Made by a program: the position numbers and the translations under genes
NCBI GenBank assembly: GCA_963765105.1
Contig: CAVXUW010000001.1
Coordinates: forward strand, 42,063 to 106,062
DNA from: CALMEC01 sp963765105
Lineage (GTDB): Bacteria; Actinomycetota; Thermoleophilia; Miltoncostaeales; Miltoncostaeaceae
Direction: 5' to 3'
Length of the DNA stretch: 64,000 bases
Notes under the pieces: model-generated
Told to the model about the DNA's origin: nothing
Databases searched by the model: none
What the model saw: the letters and a program-made list of their open reading frames with translations, nothing else
In this document: positions 25,517-36,127 of the stretch, piece by piece
Position numbering within the stretch: the first letter of the stretch is position 1
How the letters are laid out: every line of letters starts with the position of its first letter

Positions 25517-27821
25517 GCGAGACCCCCACCGCACCCACCACGGTCACGCTCAGCATCAACGGCCGCGAGATCGAGGCGGCCCCGGGCACGCGTTTTGGTC
25601 GACGCCGCCGCTGCCGTCGGCATCGAGATCCCGATCTTCTGTTACGAGCCGCGCCTTGGCGCACCCATCGGCGCGTGCCGCATGTGCCTGGTCGAGGTGG
25701 AGGGCATGCGCGGCCTGCAAACTGCCTGCTCCACGCCGGTCGGCCGCCGACATGGTGGTGCGCACCAACAGCGAGGTCGCGGTCGAGGCCCAGGACGGCG
25801 TGCTTGGAGCTCCTCCTCGCCAACCACCCGCTCGACTGCCCGGTGTGCGACAAGGGCGGCGAGTGCCCGCTCCAGGACCGCACCTTCAAGTTCGGGCCGG
25901 GCCGCGACCCGCTTCAGCGAGCCGAAGCGCCACTTCCCCAAGCCGCTCGACCTCTCGCCGCTCGTGGCGATCGACCGCGAGCGGTGCATCACCTGTTACC
26001 GCTGCGTGCGCTTCAGCCAGGACGTTGCCGAGGACCGGCAGCTCACCTTCCAGGAGCGCGGCGCCGACTCCGAGGTCGCCACGTTCACCGGCGATCCGTA
26101 CCTCGGGCGGTTCACCGGAAACATCATCGACCTCTGCCCCGTCGGGCGCGCTCACCAGCATCCCGTACCGATTCGTCTCCCGGCCGTGGGACCTGCAGAA
26201 CACGCCGTCGGTGTGCGGACTGCTGCCCGGTGGGCTGCAACACCGAGCTCACCCAGCGCGAAGGCGAGGTCAAGCGCGTCACCGGCCGTGAGCGAGCCCA
26301 ACATGGCCGTCGAGGAGGGCTGGCTGTGCGACAAGGGCCGGTGGGGCTACGCCGCTGCCTGGTCGGACGACCGCATCCTCAAACCCATCGTGCGCGACGG
26401 CCGGAGTGGCGCGTGAGGTGTCGATCGAGGAAGCCGTCGACGCCGCCGCGAAGGTGCTGGGGCGCGCCGCCGCCCCCGGTTTCCTCATCGGCGGTGCCGC
26501 CACCATCGAGGAGGCGTTCCTGTCGCAGGCACTCGCCGCGGCGATTCCCGGTGGGTCGGGTTGGTCGGCTCGGCATCCCGGGTGACGCCCTCGCGGCGTC
26601 TGCGGAGGCTGCCCGGCGCCCAGCTCGGTGACGTTGACGGCGCCGACCTCGTGGCAGTCGTCGGCGGCGACATCGCCAACCAGCACCCGGTGGTCGAGCT
26701 TCGCATCCGCAAGGCCGCGCGCCGCAAGTGCGCCGTCGTCATCGTCGGCCCACGCCCACAGGAACTCGCCGACCGCGCGCCGACGCCGTGCGCACCCCGC
26801 CGGGGCAGCTGGTGATCGGCCTCGGCACCGTCGCGAAAGCACTTCAGGAGGCGACGTCGCCGATCGTGATGTGGGACGAGGCCGACCTGGCCAGGCGAGC
26901 CCGACGCGGCCGCCGAGCTCGCCCGCATCGCCGCGGCCGCGAACGCACGGCAGATCGAGCTTGGCCGCCGACGTCAACGGCGTTGGCCTGCGCGCCCTCG
27001 GCATCCCGCACCACTGGCTTCCTGGAGGCCCTCGACGACCAGACGATCGGCACACTCGTCACCGTTCTCGCCGACCCGCTCGAATCGCCAGGTGCGACCC
27101 GCTGGGCCGCCGGACTGCCCAAGGCCGGACCCACTCATCGCGATCGCCACGCACCGCTCCGCCATCACCGATCGTGCCGACATCGTGCTGCCCGCCCTGA
27201 TGCACCACGAGCATGGAGGGCGTGCTCGTCTCCACCACCGGACGTGCCCAACGGCTGCGCCCCGGCGCACGCGGGCCGGAAGATGCCGCCGCAGCGTGGG
27301 AGCTTCTTATCGCCCTCAGCCACCGCGTCGGCAAGCCCGCTCCCGTGCGCACCCCCGCCCAGGCGTTCGCCGCCGCCGCGGCGGCGAACCCCGCGCTGTC
27401 GGGCATGACCACGAATCGCTCGGCACCGAGGGTCAGGTCATCGCCCACACCGGCGACCGACGTTTCGGGCTCCGCCGTGGCGCACCGCGAACCCGAGGGC
27501 GACGGCCTGCTGCTGGTCTCACCACCGAGATCTTCGGCGACGCGATCACTGGCCACCGCTCCGACGCGCTCGCGGCGGTCCGGACGGCCGCCGCGCTCGC
27601 ACCTGGCGCCCGGGCCAGGCGCAGCGCACTCGGTTTGTCGGCGGGTCAGCGCGCGCGAGTCACCTCGCCCATACGGCAGCTGCGAGCTCACCGTTGCGGA
27701 TCGACTCGCAGCTCCCGAGGGGGTCGCGTTCGTTTCGGCGCGGGCCTCCGTCGTCCGGCGACACGGCGCTGCTCGCCCGCGACCACGGCCCGGTTCGCGT
27801 CACCGTGGAGGCGCGCGCTAG
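25513..27821 (+). CDS. nuoG: NADH-quinone oxidoreductase subunit G (many frameshifts)
   Basis: About 770 residues, probably starting at the CTG overlapping the nuoF stop. The N-terminal ferredoxin-like part binds several clusters: FCYEPRLGAPIGACRMCLVE, LDCPVCDKGGECPLQD and ERCITCYRCVRFSQDV, then SVCDCCPVGCNTELTQ. A molybdopterin-oxidoreductase-like region with AAAPGFLIGGAAT follows. It relays electrons from NuoF to NuoI. At least ten single-base shifts occur, for example near 25595, 25745, 25808, 25915, 26145, 26215, 26290 and 26400, and the C-terminal half is hard to follow. The stop TAG at 27819-27821 shares a base with the nuoH GTG. Confidence 0.88.
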
Positions 27822-28825
27822 TGGCCCAGGAGGCCTTCCTCACGATCGTGATCAAGGCCGTCGCTGCTGGTGTTCGTGGTCGTCACCGCGTTCGCCTACC
27901 TCGTGCTGCTCGAGCGCAAGCTGATCGGACGGATGCAGGCGCGCTACGGCCCCAACCGGACCGGGCTGTTCGGCTTCCTGCAGCCGCGGCCGACGTGCGT
28001 GAAGCTGATCTTCAAGGAGGACTTCATCCCGGCGGGCGCCAACAGCATCCTGTTCCAACTCGGCGCCGGTCATCTCGGTGTTCGCCGCGATCTCGGCATC
28101 GTGATCATCCCGTTCGGCGAGCCCACCAGTGGTTGGGCCACCAGATCAACTTCGTCGGCACCGACCTGAACGTCGGCCTGCTGTTCGTGTTCGCGCTGTC
28201 GGGCCTCGGCTTCTACGGCCTGATCCTGGGCGGCTACGCCAGCGGCAACAAGTACTCGCTGCTGGGCGCCGCGCGCACCGCCGCGCAGCTGGTCTCGTAC
28301 GAGGTCGCGATGGGCCTGTCGGTGGTGGGCGTGCTGATGCTCTCGCGAGAGCCTGTCGCTCGTCGACATCGTCCACGCCCAGGCCGACACCGTCTGGTAC
28401 ATCGTGCTGCAGCCGGTCGGGTTTCATCATCTTCCTGATCGCCGGAACCGCCGAGACCAACCGCCCGCCGTTCGACCTGCCCGAGGCCGAGAGCGAGCTC
28501 GTCGCCGGGCTACCACACCGAGTACGGCGGCATGAAGTTCGCGGCGTTCGCGATGGCCGAGTACCTCAACATGGTTATCGTCGCGGCGCCTCGCCGCGAC
28601 GCTCTTCCTCGGCGGCTTCAGCGGCCCGTGGCTTCCCGGGCCCCTGTGGCTGGCGATCAAGGTCCTCGGCCTGGTGCTGCTGTTCATCTGGTTCCGCGCG
28701 ACGCTGCCCGCGTTTGCGCTACGACCGGCTGATGAAGCTCGGCTGGAAGCTCCTCCTGCCGCTTGCCACCCTCAACCTGCTGGTCACGGCCGATCGTCGT
28801 CGGCATCTGGTTTCAGCGAACGTGA
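27821..28825 (+). CDS. nuoH: NADH-quinone oxidoreductase subunit H (frameshifts)
   Basis: About 334 residues from GTG 27821. Eight-helix membrane subunit. Signatures: AYLVLLERKLIGRMQARYGP, NRTGLFGFLQP, KLIFKEDFIPAGA, and the quinone-loop AGTAETNRPPFDLPEAESEL followed by GYHTEYGGMKFA after repair. It forms the quinone entry channel and the start of the proton-transfer axis. Extra bases near 27865, 28000, 28075, 28130, 28350, 28420, 28508, 28588, 28715 and 28792 scatter it over three frames; it ends LVTAIVVGIWFQRT at TGA 28823-28825. Confidence 0.9.
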
Positions 28826-28850
28826 GTGATCGGAAGCGACTCTACTCTAT

Positions 28851-29315
28851 GGGCATACAAGCGACACACTCAAGGGCTTCGGCGTCACGTTCAAGACGAT
28901 GCTGAAGGCCCCCAGGACGATCGGCTACCCGGAGCACAAGACCCCGGTGCACTCGCGCTTCCGGGGACGCCACCGGCTGTGGAAGTTCGAGAACGGCCTC
29001 GAGAAGTGCGTCGGCTGCTCGCTGTGCGCGGCCGCCTGCCCGGCCGACTGCATCCGCGTGGTCGCCGAGGAGAACACCCCCGACAACCGCGTGTCGGCCG
29101 GTGAGCGCTTCGCCCGCATCTACGAGATCAACATGTCGCGCTGCATCTTCTGCGGCTACTGCGAGATCGCGTGCCCGTTCGACGCGATCACGCTCGAGAA
29201 CGAGTACGAGATGAGCGAGTACAACCGGCCGCGCGACCTGGTCTACACCAAGGACATGCTGCTGGCGCCGCACCCCAAGCAGGTGCCCGCTGCGCGCCCG
29301 GACCAGGAGATCTAG
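28851..29315 (+). CDS. nuoI: NADH-quinone oxidoreductase subunit I
   Basis: About 154 residues. The start is probably ATG 28851 (MGIQ) with one frameshift near 28862 before SDTLKGFGVTFKTMLK; from 28899 the frame is clean. Two [4Fe-4S] ferredoxin motifs bind N6a and N6b: CVGCSLCAAACPADC and CIFCGYCEIACPFDA. It carries electrons from NuoG to NuoB. The ending PKQVPAARPDQEI is typical of an actinobacterial tail. Short gaps separate it from nuoH and nuoJ. Confidence 0.93.
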   Translation, partial: GHTSDTLKGFGVTFKTMLKAPRTIGYPEHKTPVHSRFRGRHRLWKFENGLEKCVGCSLCAAACPADCIRVVAEENTPDNRVSAGERFARIYEINMSRCIFCGYCEIACPFDAITLENEYEMSEYNRPRDLVYTKDMLLAPHPKQVPAARPDQEI

Positions 29316-29322
29316 ACCACCC

Positions 29323-29848
29323 GTGGGCGAGCAGATCGCATTCGGCCTGTCGGCCGCTGGGGCGGTGGGCTGCGGCCGTGCTCGTCATCACGCTGAACAA
29401 CGCGTTCCGCGCGGCGGTGGCGCTGATCGGCACGCTCATCTCGGTGGCGGTGCTGTTCCTGCTGCAGGCCGCGCCGTTCGTCGCGTTCGTGCAGATCATC
29501 GTCTACGCGGGCGCCATCGTGACGCTCTTCCTGTTCGTGCTGGCGTACCTGGGTGAACGCGTCGCAGGGCATCCCCCGATCGCCTGGCGCGCTACCAGGT
29601 GTTCTCGTGGATCGTGGTGCTGGCGTTCGCCGGCATGGGCGGCATCGTGCTTCTTGTCGAGCAAGCTGCCCGGCATCGGCGACCCGACCCCGCCCGTCGA
29701 TGACATCGGCAGCCCGCAGGCCATCGGTGAGTCGTTCCTGCAAGGAGCACCTCTGCCGTTCGAGGTGACGTCCCTGGTGCTGCTGGTCGCCGCCGTCGGT
29801 GCGGTGCTGCTGGCAAAACGCGCCGTGCTGGCGGAGCGTGGCCGGTGA
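29323..29848 (+). CDS. nuoJ: NADH-quinone oxidoreductase subunit J (frameshifts)
   Basis: About 174 residues from GTG 29323. Hydrophobic five-helix subunit with the signature FVAFVQIIVYAGAIVTLFLF (pi-bulge helix three), preceded by ALIGTLISVAVLFLLQAAPF. It mediates proton-path rearrangement at the membrane-arm hinge. Shifts near 29370, 29580, 29650 and 29742. Stop TGA overlaps the GTG of nuoK. Confidence 0.9.
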
Positions 29849-30169
29849 CATCGCGGCGGCCAACGGGGTGCCGCTCGGCTTCTACCTGGCCGTGTCCGGT
29901 CGCTCTCATTGCGCTGGGCCTCATCGGCGTCATGACCCGCCGCAACCCGCTCATGCTGCTGCTGGCCGTCGAGCTGATGCTGAACGCCGCCAACGTCGCG
30001 CTCGTCGGCTTCAGCCCGCTACTGGAACGACACGAGCGGCCAGATCTTCGTGCTGATCGTGATGGTCGTCGCCGCCGCCGAGGTCGTCATCGGCCTGGGC
30101 CTCGTGGTGTCGGTCTTCCGCCAGCGCGGCGACCTCGACGTCGACGAGATGTCGGAGCTTCGCGGCTGA
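29845..30169 (+). CDS. nuoK: NADH-quinone oxidoreductase subunit K (frameshifts)
   Basis: About 107 residues, from GTG 29845 or a nearby in-frame GTG before PLGFYLAVS. Three helices, with GLIGVMTRRNPLMLLLAVEL holding the conserved glutamate and MLNAANVALVGFS following, then FVLIVMVVAAAEVVIGLGLV with the second glutamate. MrpC-like antiporter subunit. Shifts near 29903 and 30030. Stop TGA 30167-30169 overlaps the nuoL ATG. Confidence 0.9.
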
Positions 30170-32107
30170 TGGGCACCCTCGGCTGGATCGTGCTCGGGCT
30201 GCCCCTGCTGGGGAGCGCTCATCCTGGCCCTGCTTCGGCGCCGGCGGAGCCGCCCAAGAGCGCTCACCCGCCTCGTCGGCTGCGGCTCCATCGGCCTCGC
30301 GTTCGTCCTGACCGTTGGCGATCTTCTTCGGATGGTCGGCGAAAACCCCGAGGAGCGCGTCCACGTGTCGCGCCTGTGGGAGTGGATCGACATCGGCAAC
30401 CTCAAGGTCGACCTGGCGATCCGCATCGACCAGCTGTCGGTGATGATGATGCTGGTCATCACCGGCGTGGGCTTTCTCGATCCACGTCTACTCGGTCGAG
30501 TACATGGACCACGAGGCCGGCTACCGCCGCTTCTTCGCGGAGATGAACTTCTTCGTGTTCTCGATGCTGCTGCTGGTCGAGGCCGCCAACTTCATCTTCC
30601 TGATCGTCGGGTGGGCGTTCGTGGGACTGGCCAGCTACCTGCTGATCGGCTTCTACTACGACCGGCCCGTCGCGGTCGCCGCCGCCAAGAAGGCGTTCGT
30701 GATCAACGTGATCGGCGACGTCGGCATGGTCATCGCCGCGTTCCTGCTGGTGCGCGAGCTGGGCACGCTCGACTACACCGCGGTGTTCGCCACGGCGCCC
30801 GACAAGCATCGAGGTCGGGAAGCGGCGTGGCGGTCGCCATCGCACTGCTGCTGTTCGTCGGCGCCGCCGCCAAGAGCGCGCAGGTGCCGCTGCACACGTG
30901 GCTGCCCGACGCGATGGAGGGCCCCACCCCGGTCAGCGCCCTCATCCACGCGGCCACGATGGTCACGGCCGGCGTCTACCTGATCGTGCGCACACACGTG
31001 CTGTACGAGCTGGCGCCGCGTCGCGATGGACATCGTCGCCGTCATCGGGTGCATCACCCTCGTGATGGCCGCCACCATCGCCATCGCGCAGGAGGACATC
31101 AAACGCGTGCTCGCCTGGAGCACCGTCAGCCAGATCGGCTACATGATCATGGGCGTCGGGCTCGGGCGCGTACTCGTCCGGGATGTTCCACTTCCTCACC
31201 CACGCCTTCTTCAAGGCGCTGCTGTTCCTCGCCGCCGGCATCGTCATCCACGCCCTGGCGGGCGAGCAGAGCCTCGACCGATGGGCGGCGCTCGCGCCGT
31301 ACCTGCGCTTCGCCTACGTCGACCATCGCCATCGGCTGCCTGGCCATCGCCGGCGTGCCCGGGTTTGCCGGGCTTCTTCAGCAAGGACGACATCCTGGCC
31401 CACGCCCTCGCGCGCGGCGGCTTCGGCGCGACCTGTTTGTGTTCGGCTGCGATCGCCGCGTTCCTCACGGCGTTCTACATGTTCCGGCTGTTCTTCCGGG
31501 TGTTCGCACGCGGCCGAGCCCGACGGCGGCTACGAGCACACACCGCACGGCGCCGGGCTGGGCGATGAGCGTCCCCGGTCGGCATCCTGGCCGTGCTGTC
31601 GATCGTCGGCGGGTGGCTGCAGGTGCCGTTCGGTTGGCACGGAATTCAGCGACTGGCTGGACCCAGTCGTCGCCGACAGCCTGCCTCGACCGCTCGAACC
31701 CACCCACGCACAAGAGATCGCGACCATCGTCGTGTCGACAACGCGCCGCGCTCGTGCGGGATCCTGCTTGGCCTGGTACGTCTTCGCCCGCGACCCGTCG
31801 CGCCGTGTGCGCGCCGCCGCGGCGATGCCCAACCTGCGTGGCTTCCTCGAAGATGCCTACCGGTTCGACGACATCTACGACGAGCGTGGTGGTGACCCCG
31901 GTCGCGTTGGCGGCAGAGCTGCCTGCGCGACGACGCCGAACCACTCATTGCTCGCAGGCTCCGATCAACGCGGTGTCACGCTGCCGTCACCGCGGCGGCC
32001 CGCGGCATGCGCTGGGCGTTCAGAGCGGCCTGGTGCGAACCTATGCGTTCGCGCTCGTCGCCGGGCTCGTCGGGGTGGCGGTCATCTTCATCATGGTGAG
32101 CCGATGA
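30169..32107 (+). CDS. nuoL: NADH-quinone oxidoreductase subunit L (many frameshifts)
   Basis: About 645 residues from ATG 30169. Antiporter-like subunit. Recognisable order: FFAEMNFFVFSMLLLVEAAN, GLASYLLIGFYYDRP, AAAKKAFVINVIGDVGM, AKSAQVPLHTWLPDAMEGPT, VSALIHAATMVTAGVYLIVR, KRVLAWSTVSQIGYMIMGVG, and FHFLTHAFFKALLFLAAG. The C-terminal lateral helix (RDPSRRVRAAAAMPNLRGF onward) ends AFALVAGLVGVAVIFIMVSR. About ten single-base shifts (near 30215, 30315, 30478, 30808, 31018, 31170, 31322, 31370, 31575 and 31890). The stop overlaps nuoM. Confidence 0.9.
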
Positions 32108-33723
32108 GTGCCCTGGGTCACCGCCATCGTGCTGCTGCCCCTGTTCGGAGCCATCGCAATGTTCGCGGTGCCCGAGGGCAACGCGCCGTATCGCGCGCGG
32201 CATCGCTCTTCTGACGCTCGACTGGCCACGCTCGTCCTGACCGGCGATCCTGGTCGGCCTGTTCGACCGAAACGGTCGGCGAGCTTCAGTTCGTCGATCA
32301 TCAGGACCATGCGCCGACCGCATCGGCCTGGCCTGGGACGTCGGCGTCGACGGCATCTCGCTGTGGCTGATCGCTGCTGACGGCCGGCCTGTTCTTCCTC
32401 GCGATCATCGCGGCTGCGGTACGGACACCGGAACGTCCCCGGGCCTTCATGGGTCTGCTGCTCCTCGCCGAGTGCGGCTTGCTCGGCCTGTTCGCCGCCG
32501 GTGACCTGATCCTCTTCTACGTGTTCTGGGAGGCGATGCTCGTCCCGTTCGCGCTCCTCATGTGGATGTGGGGATCGGGCGAGCGCGGCCCTGCCACGTT
32601 GACGTTCGTGATCTACACGATGGTCGGCAGCCTGCTGATGCTGGTCGCGATCCTGTCGGCCGGCGTTCATCGCCCAGGGCCGCGGCGAAGCGCTGACGTT
32701 CAACATCCACGCGCTCACCCAGCCACGACTGGACCACGACGCAAAGTCCACGCTGGTTGTTCGCCGCGTTCGCCTGGCGTTTCTCATCAAGTTGCCGCTC
32801 TTCCCCTTCCATGGGTGGATGCCGCGGCGCGTACACCGCCGCCCCGCTCCTGGTGACCGGCTCTGCTGTCCGCGGTGATGAGCAAGGCCGGCGCCTACGG
32901 CCTCATGCGTGTCGGCCTGCCGATGTTTCCCGAAGGCGCCGAGCGTTTCGCCATCCTCATCAGCGTGCTGGCCGTGATCGGGATCATCTACGGCTCGCTG
33001 CTCGCCTGGCGGGCAACGACCATGCGCATGCTCGTGGCGTACTCGAGCCTCGCCCATCTGGGCTTCATCGTGCTGGGGATCATGGCCTTCAACGTGACCG
33101 CCGGCCAGGGCGCGGTACTGCAGATGGTGAACCATGGCATCGTCACCGCCGCCGCCTTCGCGATCGTCGGCATCGTCGCACGCGCACAGGCGCGGTGACG
33201 AGGAGATGGACGAGATCGAGGGCCTGGCAAACGGCGCCCCGTGGCTTGCCGGCATCTTCCTCGTGGTCGCGATGGCGGCACTCGCCATTCCCGGGTCGAA
33301 CGCCTTCGTCGGCGAGTTCTTCATCCTTGTCGGGCGTCTTCCAGGAACGACCGCTGCTTGCCGTGCTGGCGTGCATCGGCATCGTCTACGCGTCGGTCTA
33401 CATGCTGCGGCTGTACCAGTCGAGCATGAACGGGCCCAAGCGCGGGTGACGCCGATCGGGCCGAGCTGGGCTGGCGCGACAGCCTGTACCTGCTGCCCCT
33501 GGTCGCGGCAATGCTGCTCATCGCCCTTTGGCCGGCGTCCATCGCCGGCTCGACCAAGGAGTCGGTGAAGTCCACGGTCGCCGCTCCCGCCACGATCGCC
33601 GCCGGGTACTGCTGGCAGGTGGCGGCCGATGACGCACCGCGCACCGACCTCGACGACGTGGGCGACTGCGGCGACAGCACCGACGAGGTCGACTCCCCAG
33701 TGCTCGAGGATGCGGCCCCGTGA
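32104..33723 (+). CDS. nuoM: NADH-quinone oxidoreductase subunit M (frameshifts)
   Basis: About 539 residues from ATG 32104. Antiporter-like subunit: LAWDVGVDGISLWLI, GDLILFYVFWEAMLVPFALL, KLPLFPFHGWMP-AAYT, SKAGAYGLMRVGLPMFPEGA, AYSSLAHLGFIVLGIMAFN, MVNHGIVTAAAFAIVG and AIPGSNAFVGEFFILVG. The glutamate in FVFWEAM and lysine in SKAGAYG are the proton-channel residues. The hydrophilic tail after ESVKSTV is long and acidic. Shifts near 32200, 32250, 32375, 32665, 32870, 33195, 33335 and 33447. The stop overlaps nuoN. Confidence 0.9.
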
Positions 33724-35164
33724 ACGTTTCCGCAACCACACCGTTTCTGATCGTCTCCGCCGCCGGGGTACTGGCACTGATCGCCGGTGTCCTTCCCGGC
33801 CGGCGGCTTCAGCGCGTGCTGCCGACGCTGCTCGGCGTCGGTGCGGTCTCGGCGCCGCCGCCATCGTTACCGCCGTGCTGTGGGGTGATCGAGCAAACCG
33901 CCATCGGCGGCAACTTCGTCTCCGACAATTTCACCCTGCTGCTCAACTTCCTCTTCATCGGTGCCGCGCTCGCGACGCTGGCGCTGTCGTGGCGTGAACC
34001 CTCGTCCACCGACAAACGCGGTGAATACGCCGGGCTCATCCTGCTGTCGACCGCGGGAATGATGCTGGTCGCCGCGTCGGGCACGACCATCGTGCTGTTC
34101 CTCGGCATCGAGCTCCTGTCGGTGGCTCTCTACGTGTTGTGTGCCATCGAGACCTGGCGTATGCGTTCGCTGGAGAGCGGCCTGAAGTACCTCATCGTCG
34201 GGGCCGTCGGATCGGCGATCTTCCTGTACGGCCTCGCGTTCCTCTACGGCGCCTCCGGCACCACGGTTCTCTCCGACATCGGCCAACGCCTGGCCGACAC
34301 CAACCTCATGACCGACCCCATGACGCTCGCCGCGCATGGCGATGATCGTGGTGGGCCTCGGCATTCAAAGCGTCGGCCGTGCCGTTCCACATGTGGACCC
34401 CCGACGTCTACGAGGGCGCACCCACGCCGATAACGGCGTTCATGGCGACCGGCACCAAAGCCGTGGCCCTTGCCGCGATCATGCGCATCTTCAGCGAGTC
34501 GCTCATCGACCTGGTCGACGACTGGAAGGTGGCCATCGCCATCGTGGCGGCCGTCACGATCATCGTCGGTAACGTCGCCGCCCTGCTCCAGGAGAGCATG
34601 AAGCGGATGCTCGCATACTCCGGCATCGCCCAGGCCGGGTACCTCTTGATCGGGATCGCGACGGGAACCATCCGCGGCGCCGAAGCCGTCCTGTACTACC
34701 TGTTTGCCTACCTGGTGATGACACTGGCCGTGTTTGCCGTCGTCATCGTGCGGGAACGCGAGGTCCCCGATGGGGACCGAATCAGCTCCTTCCGCGGCTT
34801 CGGCCGTCGCCGCCCCGTGATGGGTGTGGTGCTCACCCTCGCGCTGCTCTCACTAGCGGGCATCCCGCCGCTGTCGGGCTTCATCGGCAAGTTCCTGCTC
34901 TTCGGCGCGGCCGTCGACGCCGACATGACCTGGCTTGCGATCGTCGGCGCGGTCGGCAGCATGATCAGCCTCGGCTATTACCTCCGCGTGCTCGGTACCG
35001 CGTGGCTGAGCGACCCGCCGCCGACCGAGCGCCGCCTCACCGTCCCGGTGGCCGTCGGCTCCGTTGGTCTCGTGTGCGCCGCGCTGGTCGTGGTCTTCAC
35101 CTTCGCCGCCGACCCCCTGATCGACCTGTGCCGCGACGCCGCCCGGGCAATCATCCCGGGCTGA
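33720..35164 (+). CDS. nuoN: NADH-quinone oxidoreductase subunit N
   Basis: About 480 residues from GTG 33720; shifts near 33855, 33890, 34338 and 34370, clean after 34375. Antiporter-like subunit with LFLGIELLSVALYVLCAI, ESGLKYLIVGAVGSAIFLYG, KASAVPFHMWTPDVYEGAPT, AFMATGTKAVALAAIMRIF, SMKRMLAYSGIAQAGYLLIG and LSLAGIPPLSGFIGKFLLFG. Last gene of the 14-gene operon that couples NADH oxidation to proton export. The clean C-terminal two thirds mark the end of the error-rich block. Confidence 0.94.
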
Positions 35165-35380
35165 CCAACCCCTCAGAGTCCACGATTGGCGACGTTCGAC
35201 TCTCGGACCACGAGCGGTCTCTCCCGCGGTGTTCCTCGGTGAGGAAACAGCGACAGGTTCCAGCTTGTGATGTTGCGGTACACGCAGGGCAGCGAAAGAG
35301 CTGGACCGCACGCATGCGTCAGATCCCGAAACTGCTGGTGATGCGGTGATGTCTCCCGTTATGATGTTATGATGTTCTCT
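35165..35380 (+). promoter_or_regulatory. vapBC promoter region with tandem GTTATGAT
   Basis: The 216 bases between nuoN and the antitoxin contain two adjacent GTTATGAT copies (35358-35365 and 35366-35373). The second supplies a TATGAT -10 box (35368-35373) only seven bases before ATG 35381, so transcripts would be leaderless or nearly so. No clear -35 box. The tandem copies are likely antitoxin operator half-sites. Confidence 0.45.
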
Positions 35381-35638
35381 ATGCGGACGACCCTGACTCT
35401 CGAACCCGAGGTTGCGGCTCTCCTTCGACGCCGGATGGCGGAGACCGGAGGATCGCTCAAGGCCGTCGTTAACGACGCGATTCGGGCAGGACTTGTCGAC
35501 CAGCGGGCCAGCAAAACTAAGTACCGACTGGTGCCGCGTGAGATGGGCGAGCCATCGGTCCCGCTGACCAAGGCACTGCAACTCGCGGCGGATCTTGAAG
35601 ACGACGAGATCGTCCGCAAGCTCGCAGGCGGCCGATAG
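35381..35638 (+). CDS. VapB-type ribbon-helix-helix antitoxin
   Basis: 85 residues. ATG 35381 is chosen over ATGs at 35369/35372 because MRTTLTLEPEVAALLRRRM is the expected start: a short beta strand (TTLTLE) followed by two helices forming a ribbon-helix-helix DNA-binding fold (SLKAVVNDAIRAGL). The C-terminal half is the acidic toxin-neutralising part (DLEDDEIVRKLAGG). It should bind the PIN toxin encoded six bases downstream and repress its own promoter. The length fits the family. Confidence 0.8.
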   Translation: MRTTLTLEPEVAALLRRRMAETGGSLKAVVNDAIRAGLVDQRASKTKYRLVPREMGEPSVPLTKALQLAADLEDDEIVRKLAGGR

Positions 35639-35644
35639 CCCGCT

Positions 35645-36079
35645 GTGCGACTCGTTGATGCCAACGTCCTTCTCTACGCGGTCAACCGCTCCTCACAACA
35701 ACACTCAGTCGCACGACGCTGGTTGGAGCAGTCCCTCAACGGTGGCGAGACGGTCGCGTTTGCGTGGATCGCTCTTCTTGCCTTCATTCGAATTGGCACG
35801 CGGCACGGCATTTTCCCGGAGCCACTCGAACCCGCAGCCGCGTGCGGCTACGTTGACGAGTGGGTGACGCGCCCGGGAAGCGTTGTCCTTGACCCCACTC
35901 CTCGTCACCTGGCAGTTCTCCAGGGACTCCTCAACGAGTCCGGGACGGCAGGTAACCTGACAAGTGACGCGCACCTCGCGGCGTTGGCTATCGAACATGG
36001 TGCCGAGGTCTGGTCGTTCGACCGCGACTTCGGACGCTTTCCCGGGGTGCGCAGCCGGGTGCCCGGGGTGGACGCGTAG
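35645..36079 (+). CDS. VapC-type PIN-domain toxin
   Basis: 144 residues from GTG 35645. PIN nuclease fold: MRLVDANVLLYAVN carries the first catalytic Asp, the acid in AWIALLAFIRIG is replaced (usually Glu), and TSDAHLAALAIEHGAEVWSFDRDFGRFPG gives the C-terminal acidic cluster. TAFxN/VapC family toxins cleave RNA, often tRNA, using Mg ions. Type II pair with the preceding RHH antitoxin. A glutamate in the second position is not obvious, so activity is uncertain. Confidence 0.8.
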   Translation: MRLVDANVLLYAVNRSSQQHSVARRWLEQSLNGGETVAFAWIALLAFIRIGTRHGIFPEPLEPAAACGYVDEWVTRPGSVVLDPTPRHLAVLQGLLNESGTAGNLTSDAHLAALAIEHGAEVWSFDRDFGRFPGVRSRVPGVDA

Positions 36080-36127
36080 CACTCGGCTGACATTCCGCGC
36101 GAGAGAGGTCTATCGTCGCAGACAGCG

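Noticed and set aside
32041..33864. Long 607-codon open frame on the minus strand over nuoM
   Set aside because: It is antisense to nuoM, has no ribosome site, and its composition (Arg, Gly, His-rich) is typical of a GC-rich shadow frame.
23100..34400. Idea that the nuo operon uses widespread programmed frameshifting
   Set aside because: The shifts have no common slippery site, hit homopolymers and random positions, and recur in transposases and unrelated housekeeping genes. Clean blocks exist in the same window. Sequencing or assembly error is far simpler.
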